Of a DNA stretch of 64,000 nucleotides, positions 34,805 to 45,052 are shown piece after piece (positions within the stretch are counted from its first letter, which is position 1; the number at the start of each line of letters is the position of its first letter). The DNA is from Albidovulum sediminis. GTDB taxonomy: Bacteria > Pseudomonadota > Alphaproteobacteria > Rhodobacterales > Rhodobacteraceae. The notes under the pieces were generated by a model. The model was not told where the DNA came from. It saw nothing but the letters and a program-made list of their open reading frames with translations, and made no database searches. The translations under genes were made by a program, and so were the position numbers. Location of the stretch: assembly GCF_025380365.1 (NCBI RefSeq), contig NZ_JAOCQF010000003.1, positions 1 to 64,000 on the forward strand, written 5' to 3'.

Positions 34805-35983
34805 TCAGCCGTAGCTGCGCTGGTCGTCGATCACCTTGCCGTCATTGGGCAAGCTGCCGAAAGGCACGATCTCTACCCGGCCCCTCAGCTTGAGCGTCTG
34901 TATGATCGAGTCCTCGTAGCCCGCGCCGGCCCCCTCCGGCGCCTCGACCCGAACCGTCATCACGTCCATCTCGCCCTCGCGCGTGGCGATGACACGGGCG
35001 CGGAGGATCTCCGAGTGGCGCGCGACGAAGGCCGCGACCTGTTCGGGTCGGACGAACATGCCCTTGATCTTCGTCGTCTGGTCGGCACGCCCCATCCAGC
35101 CCCTGATCCGGATGTTGGTGCGCCCGCAAGGGCTTTGCCCCGGCATGATGGTTGAAAGATCGCCAGTGGCGAACCGGATCAGCGGATAGTCGGGGTTGAG
35201 CGTCGTCACCACGACCTCTCCCACCTCGCCCTCCGGTACCGGGTCGCCGGTGCCGGGGCGGACGATCTCGACGATCACGCCCTCGTCGACGATCATCCCC
35301 TCCATCGCGGCGCTTTCATAGGCGATGCTGCCAAGGTCGGCGGTGGCGTAGCACTGCAGGCAGGTGATCCCCCGGTCCGCGTATTCCCGCCGCAGGCTCG
35401 GGAACAGCGCACCACCCCCGACCGCCGCCTTCGCGATCCTCAGCCGCTCGCCCATCTCGTCGGCCTTGTCTAGGATCACCTTCAGGAAATCGGGCGTGCC
35501 GGCATAAGCGGTCGTGCCGATGTCGGCGGCGGCACGGACCTGAAGCTCGGTCTGCCCGGTTCCAGCGGGAAGCACCACCGCGCCCACCGCCCTTGCGCCG
35601 CTTTCGAAGATCATGCCCGCCGGGGTGAGGTGGTAGCCGAAGCAGTTCTGCACGATGTCGCCGCGCCCGATCCCGGCCGCATGCAGGAAGCGGCCCATGC
35701 GCCACCAGTCGTGGCTGACGCCGCCCGGCTCATAGATCGGGCCGGGTGACTGGAAGATGTGGGCGACATTGTTCACGGCGATCCCGCCGAAGGGCGGAGA
35801 CTTCCGCTGCCGGTCCGACAGGTCAGATTTCCGCAGGACAGGAAGCGCCGCCAGCGCCGCGATGTCTACAACTGGCTCCGATCCGATACGCCGAAGCTGC
35901 GCGTTCAGCGCGCTCAATTGCGCGGCGGCGCGTTCGTCCGCCGATCGGGTTTCGAGGCTGTCGTAATGGGTCGTCTCTTGCAT
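34805..35983 (-). CDS. Phenylacetate-CoA ligase-like (PaaK family) adenylate-forming enzyme
   Basis: A 392-aa adenylating enzyme of the phenylacetate-CoA ligase type. It shows QSPGPIYEPGG near residue 80, YAGTPDFLKVILDKADEMGE, and the C-terminal FATGDLSTIM, GRADQTTKIKGMFVRPEQV and LPNDGKVIDDQRS motifs. Such enzymes make an acyl-AMP and then an acyl-CoA from aromatic or other carboxylic acids. It is the last gene of the importer cluster, 73 bp after livF. The ATG at 35983 is chosen over an in-frame start at 36016 because it gives a normal N-terminus; the spacer upstream holds GGGAAGGGAGAGG. Confidence 0.88.
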   Translation of the reverse strand: MQETTHYDSLETRSADERAAAQLSALNAQLRRIGSEPVVDIAALAALPVLRKSDLSDRQRKSPPFGGIAVNNVAHIFQSPGPIYEPGGVSHDWWRMGRFLHAAGIGRGDIVQNCFGYHLTPAGMIFESGARAVGAVVLPAGTGQTELQVRAAADIGTTAYAGTPDFLKVILDKADEMGERLRIAKAAVGGGALFPSLRREYADRGITCLQCYATADLGSIAYESAAMEGMIVDEGVIVEIVRPGTGDPVPEGEVGEVVVTTLNPDYPLIRFATGDLSTIMPGQSPCGRTNIRIRGWMGRADQTTKIKGMFVRPEQVAAFVARHSEILRARVIATREGEMDVMTVRVEAPEGAGAGYEDSIIQTLKLRGRVEIVPFGSLPNDGKVIDDQRSYG

Positions 35984-36055
35984 GGGGCAGCCCCCCTCTC
36001 CCTTCCCCGGGCACATGGCCGGGGATCACTGTCCTTGTCGCGGGTTCCTGTCGCA

Positions 36056-36871
36056 TCACGCCAGCCAGCGTTTCCTGCGGCGATAGCTGCGCACGTCGCG
36101 AAAGCTCTTGCGGCCCTTGTCCGACATGCCGAGGTAGAATTCCTTCACGTCCGGGTTTTCACGCAGGTCGGCGGCCGGGCCGTCCATCACGACGCGGCCG
36201 TTTTCCAGGATGTAACCGTAATGCGCGTAGCGCAGCGCAACGTTGGTGTTCTGTTCGGCCAGAAGGAAGGTCACGCCTTCCTTCTCGTTCACGGCCCTTA
36301 CGATCTCGAAGATCTGCTCGACCAGTTGCGGCGCAAGCCCCATAGAGGGCTCATCGAGCAGGATCGTCTCCGGCCGGGACATCAGCGCGCGACCGATGGC
36401 GACCATCTGCTGCTCGCCGCCCGAGGTATAGCCGGCCTGGCTTTTCCGCCGCTCCTTCAGGCGCGGGAAATAGTGGTAGACCATTTCCAGATCCTTCGCG
36501 ACCTCGCGGTCCGTGCGGGTGTAGGCGCCGGTGAGCAGGTTGTCCTCCACCGTCAGGTGTCCGAAGCAGTGGCGCCCCTCCATCACCTGGATCACGCCCT
36601 TCTTCACCAGATCGGCCGGGCTCATGTCCTGCACCCGTTCGCCGCGATAGATGATGGAGCCCTTGGTCACCTCGCCGCGTTCGGAGTGCAGCAGGTTCGA
36701 TATCGCCTTGAGCGTCGTGGTCTTGCCCGCCCCGTTGCCGCCCAGAAGCGCGGTGATCCCGCCCTTGGGCACGGAAAGGCTGACGCCCTTGAGGACAAGG
36801 ATGACGTGATTGTAGATCACCTCGATGTTGTTGACCTCGAGAAGGCTTTCGGTCTTTGCGGCGTCGAGCAT
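36056..36871 (-). CDS. livF: HAAT-family ABC transporter ATP-binding protein (LivF-like)
   Basis: Cytoplasmic ATPase of 271 aa. Walker A is GGNGAGKTT, the signature is SGGEQQMVAIGRAL (after YT), and Walker B is ETILLDEPSMGLAP. The C-terminal tail is about 35 residues longer than classical LivF and basic (SFRDVRSYRRRKRW). With LivG it powers import by LivH/LivM. It lies 67 bp after the substrate-binding protein gene; a 10-bp-stem hairpin occupies that spacer. Confidence 0.92.
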   Translation of the reverse strand: MLDAAKTESLLEVNNIEVIYNHVILVLKGVSLSVPKGGITALLGGNGAGKTTTLKAISNLLHSERGEVTKGSIIYRGERVQDMSPADLVKKGVIQVMEGRHCFGHLTVEDNLLTGAYTRTDREVAKDLEMVYHYFPRLKERRKSQAGYTSGGEQQMVAIGRALMSRPETILLDEPSMGLAPQLVEQIFEIVRAVNEKEGVTFLLAEQNTNVALRYAHYGYILENGRVVMDGPAADLRENPDVKEFYLGMSDKGRKSFRDVRSYRRRKRWLA

Positions 36872-36899
36872 GGGGTGCCCCGCGGGGAAAGTGTGGGGT

Positions 36900-36924
36900 G
36901 CCCCGGCCCGTCATGGGCCGGGGC
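36900..36924 (-). other. Hairpin after the substrate-binding protein gene
   Basis: GCCCCGGCCC (36900-36909) pairs perfectly with GGGCCGGGGC (36915-36924) across a 5-nt loop. There is no T-run. Such a stem at the 3' end of a binding-protein cistron commonly stabilises its mRNA so that the binding protein is made in excess; that role is inferred. Confidence 0.55.
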
Positions 36925-36938
36925 CGTCGTGATGATGA

Positions 36939-38219
36939 TCAGTTGCAGCGTTCGGCGATGGCGTTTTCCGCCGCGAACGCCGCCGAGTCTTCCATCACCA
37001 GGGGAGTCAGAACCTCGTCATCGGGCGCGATGAAGCCGGTGATCAGGTTCCATTTCTTCGCCGCGGCGTCCCATTGCTGGATCAGGGCATGGCCGGGGCC
37101 GCCGTGGTCCGCGCAGGACGCGGCGAAGGGCTGGCCGAAGTTCGGCAGGCCGAGTTCGGCCATGCGCGCCTCGGTGATCTCCAGCGCCTCGAACCCGTTG
37201 CGCAATTCCGCAGCCGTGATCGCGGAATGGCCGGCCAGTTCCTGCGCCTTGCGGATCGCCTCGGAGATGACGAGCGCGGCATACATGCCCCGCGAGTACA
37301 GCACCGAACCCACCTGATCGCCCGCGCCCGACGCCTTGCCGGTATCGTAGACATAGGTCTTGAGATCGCCGTAAACCGGATAGTCCATGCCCGTTCCGTG
37401 CATGGCCAGCGACTTGTAGCCGTTGGCGCCATCGCCCACAGGCAGCACGTCATTCTCGGAGCCCGACCACCAGATGCCGATGAAGTTCTCCATCGGATAG
37501 CGGATGTTGGCGGCTTCCTGGATCGCCACCGCGTTCATCACGCCCCAGCCCCACATCAGCACATAGTCCGGCTTGTCGCGGCGGATCTGGAGCCACTGGC
37601 TTTTCTGCTCCTGCCCCGGATGGTCGACCGGGATCTCGATCAGTTCATAGCCGTGCTTCTTGGACAGTTCCTGCAGCGTCCGGATTGGTTCCTTGCCATA
37701 GGCGGAGTTGTGATAGACAAGCGCGATCCTCTTGCCCGACAGATCGCCGCCGTTCTGGTCGAGCAGGTACTTGATCGCCACGCTCGCGCCGTCCCAGTAG
37801 TTGGCCGGATAGTTGAAGACCCATTCGAAGATCTTGCCGTTGGCCGCCGAAGTCCGCCCGTAGCCCGGGGTGTAGAGCGGAATGCCGTCGGCGGAGACCT
37901 TCGGGATCAGCTGATAGGTGATCCCGGTCGACAGCGGGTTATAGACCAGTGCGCCGGACCCTTTGGTCGCCTCGTAGCACTCCACGCCCTTCTCGGTATT
38001 GTAGGCGGTTTCGCATTCCGGGTTCACCACCTTTTCCCCGCCGATGCCGCCGTCACGCTCGTTCAGAAGCGTGAAGTAGTCGTTGAACCCGTCGGCATAG
38101 GGAATGCCGCCCGGCGCATAGGGACCGGTCCGGTAGCTGAGGTTCGGCACCACCAGATCGGCCATCGCGGGTGTCGCGACAGCCATGGCCAGTGCAATCG
38201 CGGTGATCGTCTTTCTCAT
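36939..38219 (-). CDS. ABC transporter substrate-binding protein, LivK/HAAT type
   Basis: Periplasmic binding protein of 426 aa with signal peptide MRKTITAIALAMAVATPAMA. Two lobes of the type-I periplasmic-binding fold follow: RTGPYAPGGIPYADGFNDYF (ligand-loop region), GKRIALVYHNSAYGKEPIRT, then the hinge and YVLMWGWGVMNAVAIQEA. The ligand cannot be assigned from the sequence. The two flanking CoA ligases argue for an aromatic or fatty carboxylate rather than leucine. It sits between livM and livF. Confidence 0.9.
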   Translation of the reverse strand: MRKTITAIALAMAVATPAMADLVVPNLSYRTGPYAPGGIPYADGFNDYFTLLNERDGGIGGEKVVNPECETAYNTEKGVECYEATKGSGALVYNPLSTGITYQLIPKVSADGIPLYTPGYGRTSAANGKIFEWVFNYPANYWDGASVAIKYLLDQNGGDLSGKRIALVYHNSAYGKEPIRTLQELSKKHGYELIEIPVDHPGQEQKSQWLQIRRDKPDYVLMWGWGVMNAVAIQEAANIRYPMENFIGIWWSGSENDVLPVGDGANGYKSLAMHGTGMDYPVYGDLKTYVYDTGKASGAGDQVGSVLYSRGMYAALVISEAIRKAQELAGHSAITAAELRNGFEALEITEARMAELGLPNFGQPFAASCADHGGPGHALIQQWDAAAKKWNLITGFIAPDDEVLTPLVMEDSAAFAAENAIAERCN

Positions 38220-38289
38220 ATGGGTCTCCTCCCAGGGGTTAATGACTGTGTCAGCCGGCCTTCACCGGTCTTGTCGATTGGGCGGCCCG

Positions 38290-39366
38290 TCAGTGCGGGA
38301 AGGGCCAAAGCCGGAGTTTTTCCTTCGCCAACCGCCACAGCTGCGCCATCCCGTGCGGCTCTGCGATGAGGAAGATCACGATCAGCGCGCCGACGATCAT
38401 GAGCTCCACATGCGCTGCCAGATCGGTCGCCCAGCCGAACTGGCCGACCAGGATGTTCTTCAGCAGGACCGGCATCAGCACCATGAACGCCGCGCCCGCG
38501 AAGCTCCCGAAGATCGAGCCGAGGCCGCCGATGATGATCATGAAGAGGATCAGGAATGACTTCTGGATGCCGAAGGCCTCCCCCACCTCGGCCGCACCGA
38601 GGTAGACCGCGAAGAAGAGCGCACCCGCAACCCCGATGTAGAAGGACGAGATCGCGAAGGCCGAAAGCTTGGTCGTCAGGGGATTGACGCCGATGATCTC
38701 GGCCGCGATGTCCATGTCCCGGATCGCCATCCATTTCCGCCCGACCGTGCCGCGCGTAAGGTTCCGTGCGAGCCAGGCCAGAGCGAAAAGGATGACCAGA
38801 CAGAACAGGTACTTGGCAGAGGCCGTCGTCGCCGCGCCGGTGACCGGATGGCCAAGGATCGTGCGTTCCGGCGCCGAGATCTGACCGGAGGCGGAGTAGT
38901 TGTAGAACCACGGCACCTTGTTGAAGAGCCAGACAAGGAAGAACTGCGCGGCAAGCGTCGCGACGGCAAGGTAGAAGCCCTTGATCCGGAGCGACGGCAA
39001 CCCGAAAAGCACCCCGACCATCGCCGTGATGCCGCCCGCAAGCAGGACATGGATCAGGATCGAGACCTCGGGGAAGGCGGTCATCAGCTTGTAGCAGGCA
39101 TAGGCACCCACCGCCATGAATCCCCCGGTGCCGAGGCTCACCTGCCCGCAGTAACCAGTCAGGATGTTCAACCCGATCGCGGCGATGGCATAGATCAGGA
39201 ACGGAACGAACACGGCATTCGCCCAGTAGTCGTTGATGACGAAGGGGATGACCCCGAAGGCCACGGCGACGACCGCGTAGTAGCGCAGCCGGTCGAACCG
39301 GATCGGGAAGGTCTGGCTGTCGTCGGCGTAGCTTGTCTTGAAGTCGCCGGCCTCGCGATAGAACAT
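38290..39366 (-). CDS. livM: HAAT-family ABC transporter permease (LivM-like)
   Basis: Inner-membrane permease of 358 aa with about ten helices. The family EAA-like region IAEIIGVNPLTTKLSAFAIS near residue 245 and YCGQVSLGTGGFMAVGAYA near residue 80 are recognisable. The start at ATG 39366 follows trimming of an in-frame extension that runs into the intergenic repeat. It is 70 bp before the binding-protein gene and downstream of livH across a palindromic repeat. Confidence 0.9.
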   Translation of the reverse strand: MFYREAGDFKTSYADDSQTFPIRFDRLRYYAVVAVAFGVIPFVINDYWANAVFVPFLIYAIAAIGLNILTGYCGQVSLGTGGFMAVGAYACYKLMTAFPEVSILIHVLLAGGITAMVGVLFGLPSLRIKGFYLAVATLAAQFFLVWLFNKVPWFYNYSASGQISAPERTILGHPVTGAATTASAKYLFCLVILFALAWLARNLTRGTVGRKWMAIRDMDIAAEIIGVNPLTTKLSAFAISSFYIGVAGALFFAVYLGAAEVGEAFGIQKSFLILFMIIIGGLGSIFGSFAGAAFMVLMPVLLKNILVGQFGWATDLAAHVELMIVGALIVIFLIAEPHGMAQLWRLAKEKLRLWPFPH

Positions 39367-39404
39367 CAGGCCCTCCCCCCTGTCGTGGTGCCCCGTCGCG
39401 AGCG

Positions 39405-39490
39405 CCGGGGGCGCTGCCCCCGGACCCCCGGAGTATTTCCCCCAGAATGAAAGGCAGAAGTCTTCATTCTGGCCCAAATACTCCCGCCGG
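39405..39490. repeat. Nested palindromic intergenic repeat between livH and livM
   Basis: Two structures lie side by side. CCGGGGGC/GCCCCCGG forms an 8-bp stem at 39405-39423. Downstream, GGAGTATTT (39430-39438) pairs with AAATACTCC (39476-39484) and inside it CCAGAATGAA (39442-39451) pairs with TTCATTCTGG (39463-39472), a cruciform of about 55 bp. The inner part is AT-rich, unlike the surroundings, and resembles the dispersed intergenic palindromes common in Rhodobacteraceae. Confidence 0.7.
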
Positions 39491-39521
39491 AGGCTTCCGA
39501 AGCTTCAACCCTTGCCACGCG

Positions 39522-40508
39522 TCAGACCCTTTCGATGATCTTCTCGCCGAACAGGCCCTGCGGCCGGAAGACGAGGAAAAGGAGCGCCAGGACATAGGCA
39601 AACCAGTTTTCGGTCGCACCTCCGATCATCGGGCCGATGAAAAACTCGAAAAGCTTCTCTCCCATGCCGATGATGAGGCCGCCGACGATGGCGCCGGGGA
39701 TCGAGGTGAAGCCGCCCAGCATGAGGACCGGCAGCGCCTTGAGCGCGATCAGCGAGAGCGAGAACTGCACCCCGGATTTCGAGCCCCACATGATCCCGGC
39801 GACAAGCGCCACGAAACCGGCGATCGACCAGACCAGCACCCAGATGAAGCGGAGCGAGATGCCGACGGAAAGCGCCGCCTGGTGGTCGTCGGCCACGGCA
39901 CGAAGCGCCCGGCCCTGCTTTGAATACTGCGAGAAGAGCGTGAGCGAGATGACGAGGAGGGCGGCCACGACCGAGGCCACGATGTCGAGATTGTCGATGA
40001 AGAAACCGTAGCCGAAGGCCTCGAAGGTGACCGCGTCGATGGTTTCGTTGAGACCCTGAGGGAGCCCGACGTCAAGCTTCTTGATGTCGGCGCCCCACAT
40101 GATGTCGCCGAAGCCTTCGAGGAAATAGGCCATGCCGATCGTCGCCATGAAGAGGATGATGGGCGGCTGGTTGACGAGGTGCTTGAGGACGTAGCGTTCG
40201 ATCACGATTGCCAGAGCCACCATCACCCCGGCGGTCAGCACGATCGCCACCAGAGCGGGAAGCTGCCAGCCGAAGTGGTGCAGGTCGGTGCCGAAGACGG
40301 CGTTGATGAGATGGGCGAAGGGCACCTGGCCGTTCTGGAAGCCCACAAGCGTCAGCGCCGCGAAGAGCGCGAGCACGCCCTGGGCATAGTTGAATATCCC
40401 GCTGGCCTTGAAGATCAGGACGAAGCCCAGCGCCACGAGGGAATAGAGCACCCCGGCCATCAGGCCGTTCAGGGCCGCCTCGGTTGCGTAGAGAAGCTGG
40501 TCAGGCAT
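39522..40508 (-). CDS. livH: HAAT-family ABC transporter permease (LivH-like)
   Basis: Inner-membrane permease of 328 aa with about eight helices. MAGVLYSLVALGFVLIFKAS near the N-terminus and GRALRAVADDHQAALSVGIS around residue 205 (the coupling helix) are typical. The final helix region includes VLALLFLVFRPQGLFGEKI. It follows livG by 56 bp, and the GGAGG before the ATG at 40508 supports the start. It forms the channel with LivM. Confidence 0.92.
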   Translation of the reverse strand: MPDQLLYATEAALNGLMAGVLYSLVALGFVLIFKASGIFNYAQGVLALFAALTLVGFQNGQVPFAHLINAVFGTDLHHFGWQLPALVAIVLTAGVMVALAIVIERYVLKHLVNQPPIILFMATIGMAYFLEGFGDIMWGADIKKLDVGLPQGLNETIDAVTFEAFGYGFFIDNLDIVASVVAALLVISLTLFSQYSKQGRALRAVADDHQAALSVGISLRFIWVLVWSIAGFVALVAGIMWGSKSGVQFSLSLIALKALPVLMLGGFTSIPGAIVGGLIIGMGEKLFEFFIGPMIGGATENWFAYVLALLFLVFRPQGLFGEKIIERV

Positions 40509-40564
40509 GGCGTGCCTCCGTTCCGCTGCAGCCGGCGTCGAAGAGGCAGCACAGGCGCCAAGTG

Positions 40565-41383
40565 TCAGTCATGGGCCACCCCCAGGTAGGCGTTGATGAC
40601 GTCGGGATTGCTGCGTACCTCGTCGGGCGTGCCGTCGCCGATCTTCTTGCCGTAGTCCATCACGACAACCCGGTCAGACAGGTCCATGACCACGCCCATG
40701 TCATGTTCGATGAGCACGATGGTGGTGCCGAACTCGTCGTTGACGTCGAGGATGAAGCGGCTCATGTCCTCCTTCTCCTCGACGTTCATGCCGGCCATCG
40801 GTTCGTCGAGAAGCAGGAGCTTCGGTTCCGCCGCCAGCGCGCGGGCAAGCTCCACCCGCTTCTTCAGGCCGTAGGGCAGGCGGCCGACGGGTGTCTTGCG
40901 GATCGCCTGGATCTCGAGGAAATCGATGATCTTCTCGACCTTTTCGCGATGTTCGGTTTCCTCACGCTCAGCCCGGCCCCACCAGAGCGCCTGGTTCAGC
41001 AGCCCCGACTTCATCAGCGTGAGGCGGCCGGTCATGATGTTGTCCAGAACGCTCATCCCGTCGAACAGCGCGATGTTCTGGAACGTCCGCGAGATGCCGA
41101 GCCGGGCGACCTGATAGGGCCGCATCGGCCCGCGCCGGTAGCCCTTGAACCAGACCTCGCCCTCCTGCGGGACGTAGAAGCCCGAGATGACGTTGAGCAT
41201 GGAGGACTTGCCCGCCCCGTTCGGCCCGATGATGGCGCGGATCTCGCCCTCGCGGATGTCGAACGAAATGTCGGTGATCGCCTTCACGCCACCGAAGCGC
41301 AGCGTGATGTTCTTCATCTCCATCAGGACGGGGCCGATCCTGCGGCCGTCGGCGGTGGTGTAGCCTTCGGTCATGTCCTTCAT
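40565..41383 (-). CDS. livG: HAAT-family ABC transporter ATP-binding protein (LivG-like)
   Basis: ATPase of 272 aa with Walker A IIGPNGAGKSS, the LivG-type long insertion after it, signature region LPYGLKKRVELARAL and Walker B LLLLDEPMAGM. The C-terminal GYGKKIGDG-type sequence MDYGKKIGDGTPDEVRSNPD and YLGVAHD end is typical of LivG. The ATG at 41383 has GGAGG 7 nt upstream; an in-frame frame continues to 41434. It follows the long-chain-type CoA ligase across a 139-bp spacer that contains an inverted repeat. Confidence 0.93.
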   Translation of the reverse strand: MKDMTEGYTTADGRRIGPVLMEMKNITLRFGGVKAITDISFDIREGEIRAIIGPNGAGKSSMLNVISGFYVPQEGEVWFKGYRRGPMRPYQVARLGISRTFQNIALFDGMSVLDNIMTGRLTLMKSGLLNQALWWGRAEREETEHREKVEKIIDFLEIQAIRKTPVGRLPYGLKKRVELARALAAEPKLLLLDEPMAGMNVEEKEDMSRFILDVNDEFGTTIVLIEHDMGVVMDLSDRVVVMDYGKKIGDGTPDEVRSNPDVINAYLGVAHD

Positions 41384-41410
41384 GGCTTTGCCTCCGGCAT
41401 GAGCGGACAG

Positions 41411-41510
41411 GCCCCCCCTCCCATCCTCCCCCAAGAGGGGAGAGGCGTGGCAGGACAGGGGCGTTCAGCGCTTCCCATAGCCCTGGTGGGGAGGGGATAG
41501 GGGTGGGGGG
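41411..41510. repeat. Imperfect inverted repeat between the CoA ligase and livG
   Basis: The left arm, GCCCCCCCTCCCATCCTCCC near 41411-41430, is the imperfect complement of the right arm GGGGAGGGGATAGGGG near 41488-41504. The 60 bp between them include AAGAGGGGAGAGG. This strand-asymmetric C-rich/G-rich element fits a dispersed intergenic palindrome and is unrelated in sequence to the repeat at 39405-39490. Confidence 0.55.
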
Positions 41511-41522
41511 CGACCGTCACGC

Positions 41523-43493
<1,971 letters not shown>

Positions 43494-43609
43494 TGTCGTC
43501 CTCCCGCGCCGTGTCCGGCGCCCGTTGTTCGCAGGGGTTGATTCCCCCGTGCCCAAGCGTCCCGCGACAAGAAGTGGTCGTCAAAGTTTTCCTGACTTTT
43601 TCGGGAATC

Positions 43610-43622
43610 TTACGAATTGTAA
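43610..43622. promoter_or_regulatory. Operator-like palindrome upstream of the importer cluster
   Basis: TTACGAATTGTAA is a 13-bp palindrome with one mismatched pair, in an AT-rich patch about 120 bp upstream of the first gene. It looks like a binding site for a TetR- or GntR-type repressor. No regulator gene lies in the cluster, and the promoter boxes around it are not convincing. Confidence 0.3.
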
Positions 43623-43701
43623 CACCGCGCCGCTGCACGGGGATGGAACTCGCGGCAGGCGGACGGGCCGGAAATGAGTGTCCGGCGGGCGGCCCCTGCA
43701 C

Positions 43702-44922
43702 CTAGCCCCGCAGAAGCCCGCGCGCACCCCTGCTGCCGATCGCCGCCATCACCGCGGCAACCGCGAAGTAGGCGGCAATCCCCAGCGCCTGATCTGGCAT
43801 CGGGATGCCGCGGTCGATCAGCCAGCCGCACAGCCCCGGCCCGATGGCGGAACCCAGCACCATGATTGCCCCGATCATGGCCCGGATGCGGCCAAGGTTC
43901 GCGGTCCCATAGACCTCGGCCCAGAGCGATGCGCCGACGGTGGATTGCGCCCCGTTGGCCAACCCCATGAGCACGAAGCCAAGGGCCGCAAACGGCAGGC
44001 CCTGCGCCACTCCGATCAGGCCGTAGCCCGCGGCCATGGGAAGCAGATGCAGCCCGGTGATCCGGGTGGACCCCAGCCGGTCGACAAGCCAGCCGGCGGC
44101 CAGCATGCTTCCCACCCCGGTTGCGGTGTAGACCGGGAACAGCGCGACAAGGTCGATATGGGCCCAGCCCTTCACTTCGGCGAAATGGACCTGGTGAAAG
44201 AAGAACGCCGTGTTCCAGGCGCCGGGGCCAAGGATCGCGGGCAGCATCAGCCAGAACAGGCGGTGGCGAACGGCATCCTTGCGACCCCAGGTGCGGCCCA
44301 GCATACCGGCGGACCGGGTCTCCTCGGCGAAGGACTGCGGCGTCCGCTCGCGCCGGAGAAGGGCCAGCAGGACGGCCGTGAGCACCAGAAGGGTGACAGA
44401 CGCGACAAGCCAGAGCGTGCGCCAGCCGATCCAGCCCTTCAGCGCGACGAACAGGATGGGCAGGGCCGCCTCGCCCAGCGCGACACCGAGGCCCGCGAAG
44501 GCGATCGCGCGGCCGCGGGTAGCCACGAACCAGCGCGCCATCGCCACCGTCGCGGTATGCCCCATCATCCCCTGCCCGGTGAAGCGCAGCAGGAAGATCG
44601 TCAGCCCGAGCGCCCAGACCGCCGATGCCAGGGACATCATCACCGCCGCCGCCGCCAGCCCCAGAAGCACGGCCGATCCGACCAGCCGCACCCGGAAGCT
44701 GTCGGTCAGTCCCCCGGCGAACACCATGACGGCCGCCGATGTCATCGTTGCCAAGGCATAGACCCCGCCCCAGCCGGCATGGCTCAGGCCGTATTCGCCG
44801 CGGATGTCGCCGGCAAAGATGGCGATGAAGAAGGTCTGCCCGAAGCTAGATGCAAAGGTCAGCAGGAAACCGGCCATGAGCCAGGGCGCGTTGCGGCGGA
44901 AGAACTCGATCTGCTGGCGCAT
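43702..44922 (-). CDS. MFS transporter
   Basis: Major-facilitator permease of about 406 aa with 12 membrane helices. The N-terminal half contains TGQGMMGHTATVAMARWFVA and ATRGRAIAFAGLGVALGEAA, a form typical of monocarboxylate or organic-anion-like members. A charged loop (RRERTPQSFAEETRS) separates the halves. The substrate is unknown. The ATG at 44922 is preferred to the extension to 44973 because it starts near the first helix. It lies between the importer cluster and oxyR on the same strand. Confidence 0.85.
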   Translation of the reverse strand: MRQQIEFFRRNAPWLMAGFLLTFASSFGQTFFIAIFAGDIRGEYGLSHAGWGGVYALATMTSAAVMVFAGGLTDSFRVRLVGSAVLLGLAAAAVMMSLASAVWALGLTIFLLRFTGQGMMGHTATVAMARWFVATRGRAIAFAGLGVALGEAALPILFVALKGWIGWRTLWLVASVTLLVLTAVLLALLRRERTPQSFAEETRSAGMLGRTWGRKDAVRHRLFWLMLPAILGPGAWNTAFFFHQVHFAEVKGWAHIDLVALFPVYTATGVGSMLAAGWLVDRLGSTRITGLHLLPMAAGYGLIGVAQGLPFAALGFVLMGLANGAQSTVGASLWAEVYGTANLGRIRAMIGAIMVLGSAIGPGLCGWLIDRGIPMPDQALGIAAYFAVAAVMAAIGSRGARGLLRG

Positions 44923-45052
44923 GACGCGCGTGACTCTCGGGGATGGGATCGGGTCAGCGGGCCGGACTGACACCCCCTCGGCGCGGCCACGCCCGACGCT
45001 TAGCAGAGCGGAACCGGAAGGAAAACCGCCCTTCCCTTCGCCCTCCGCCCGG

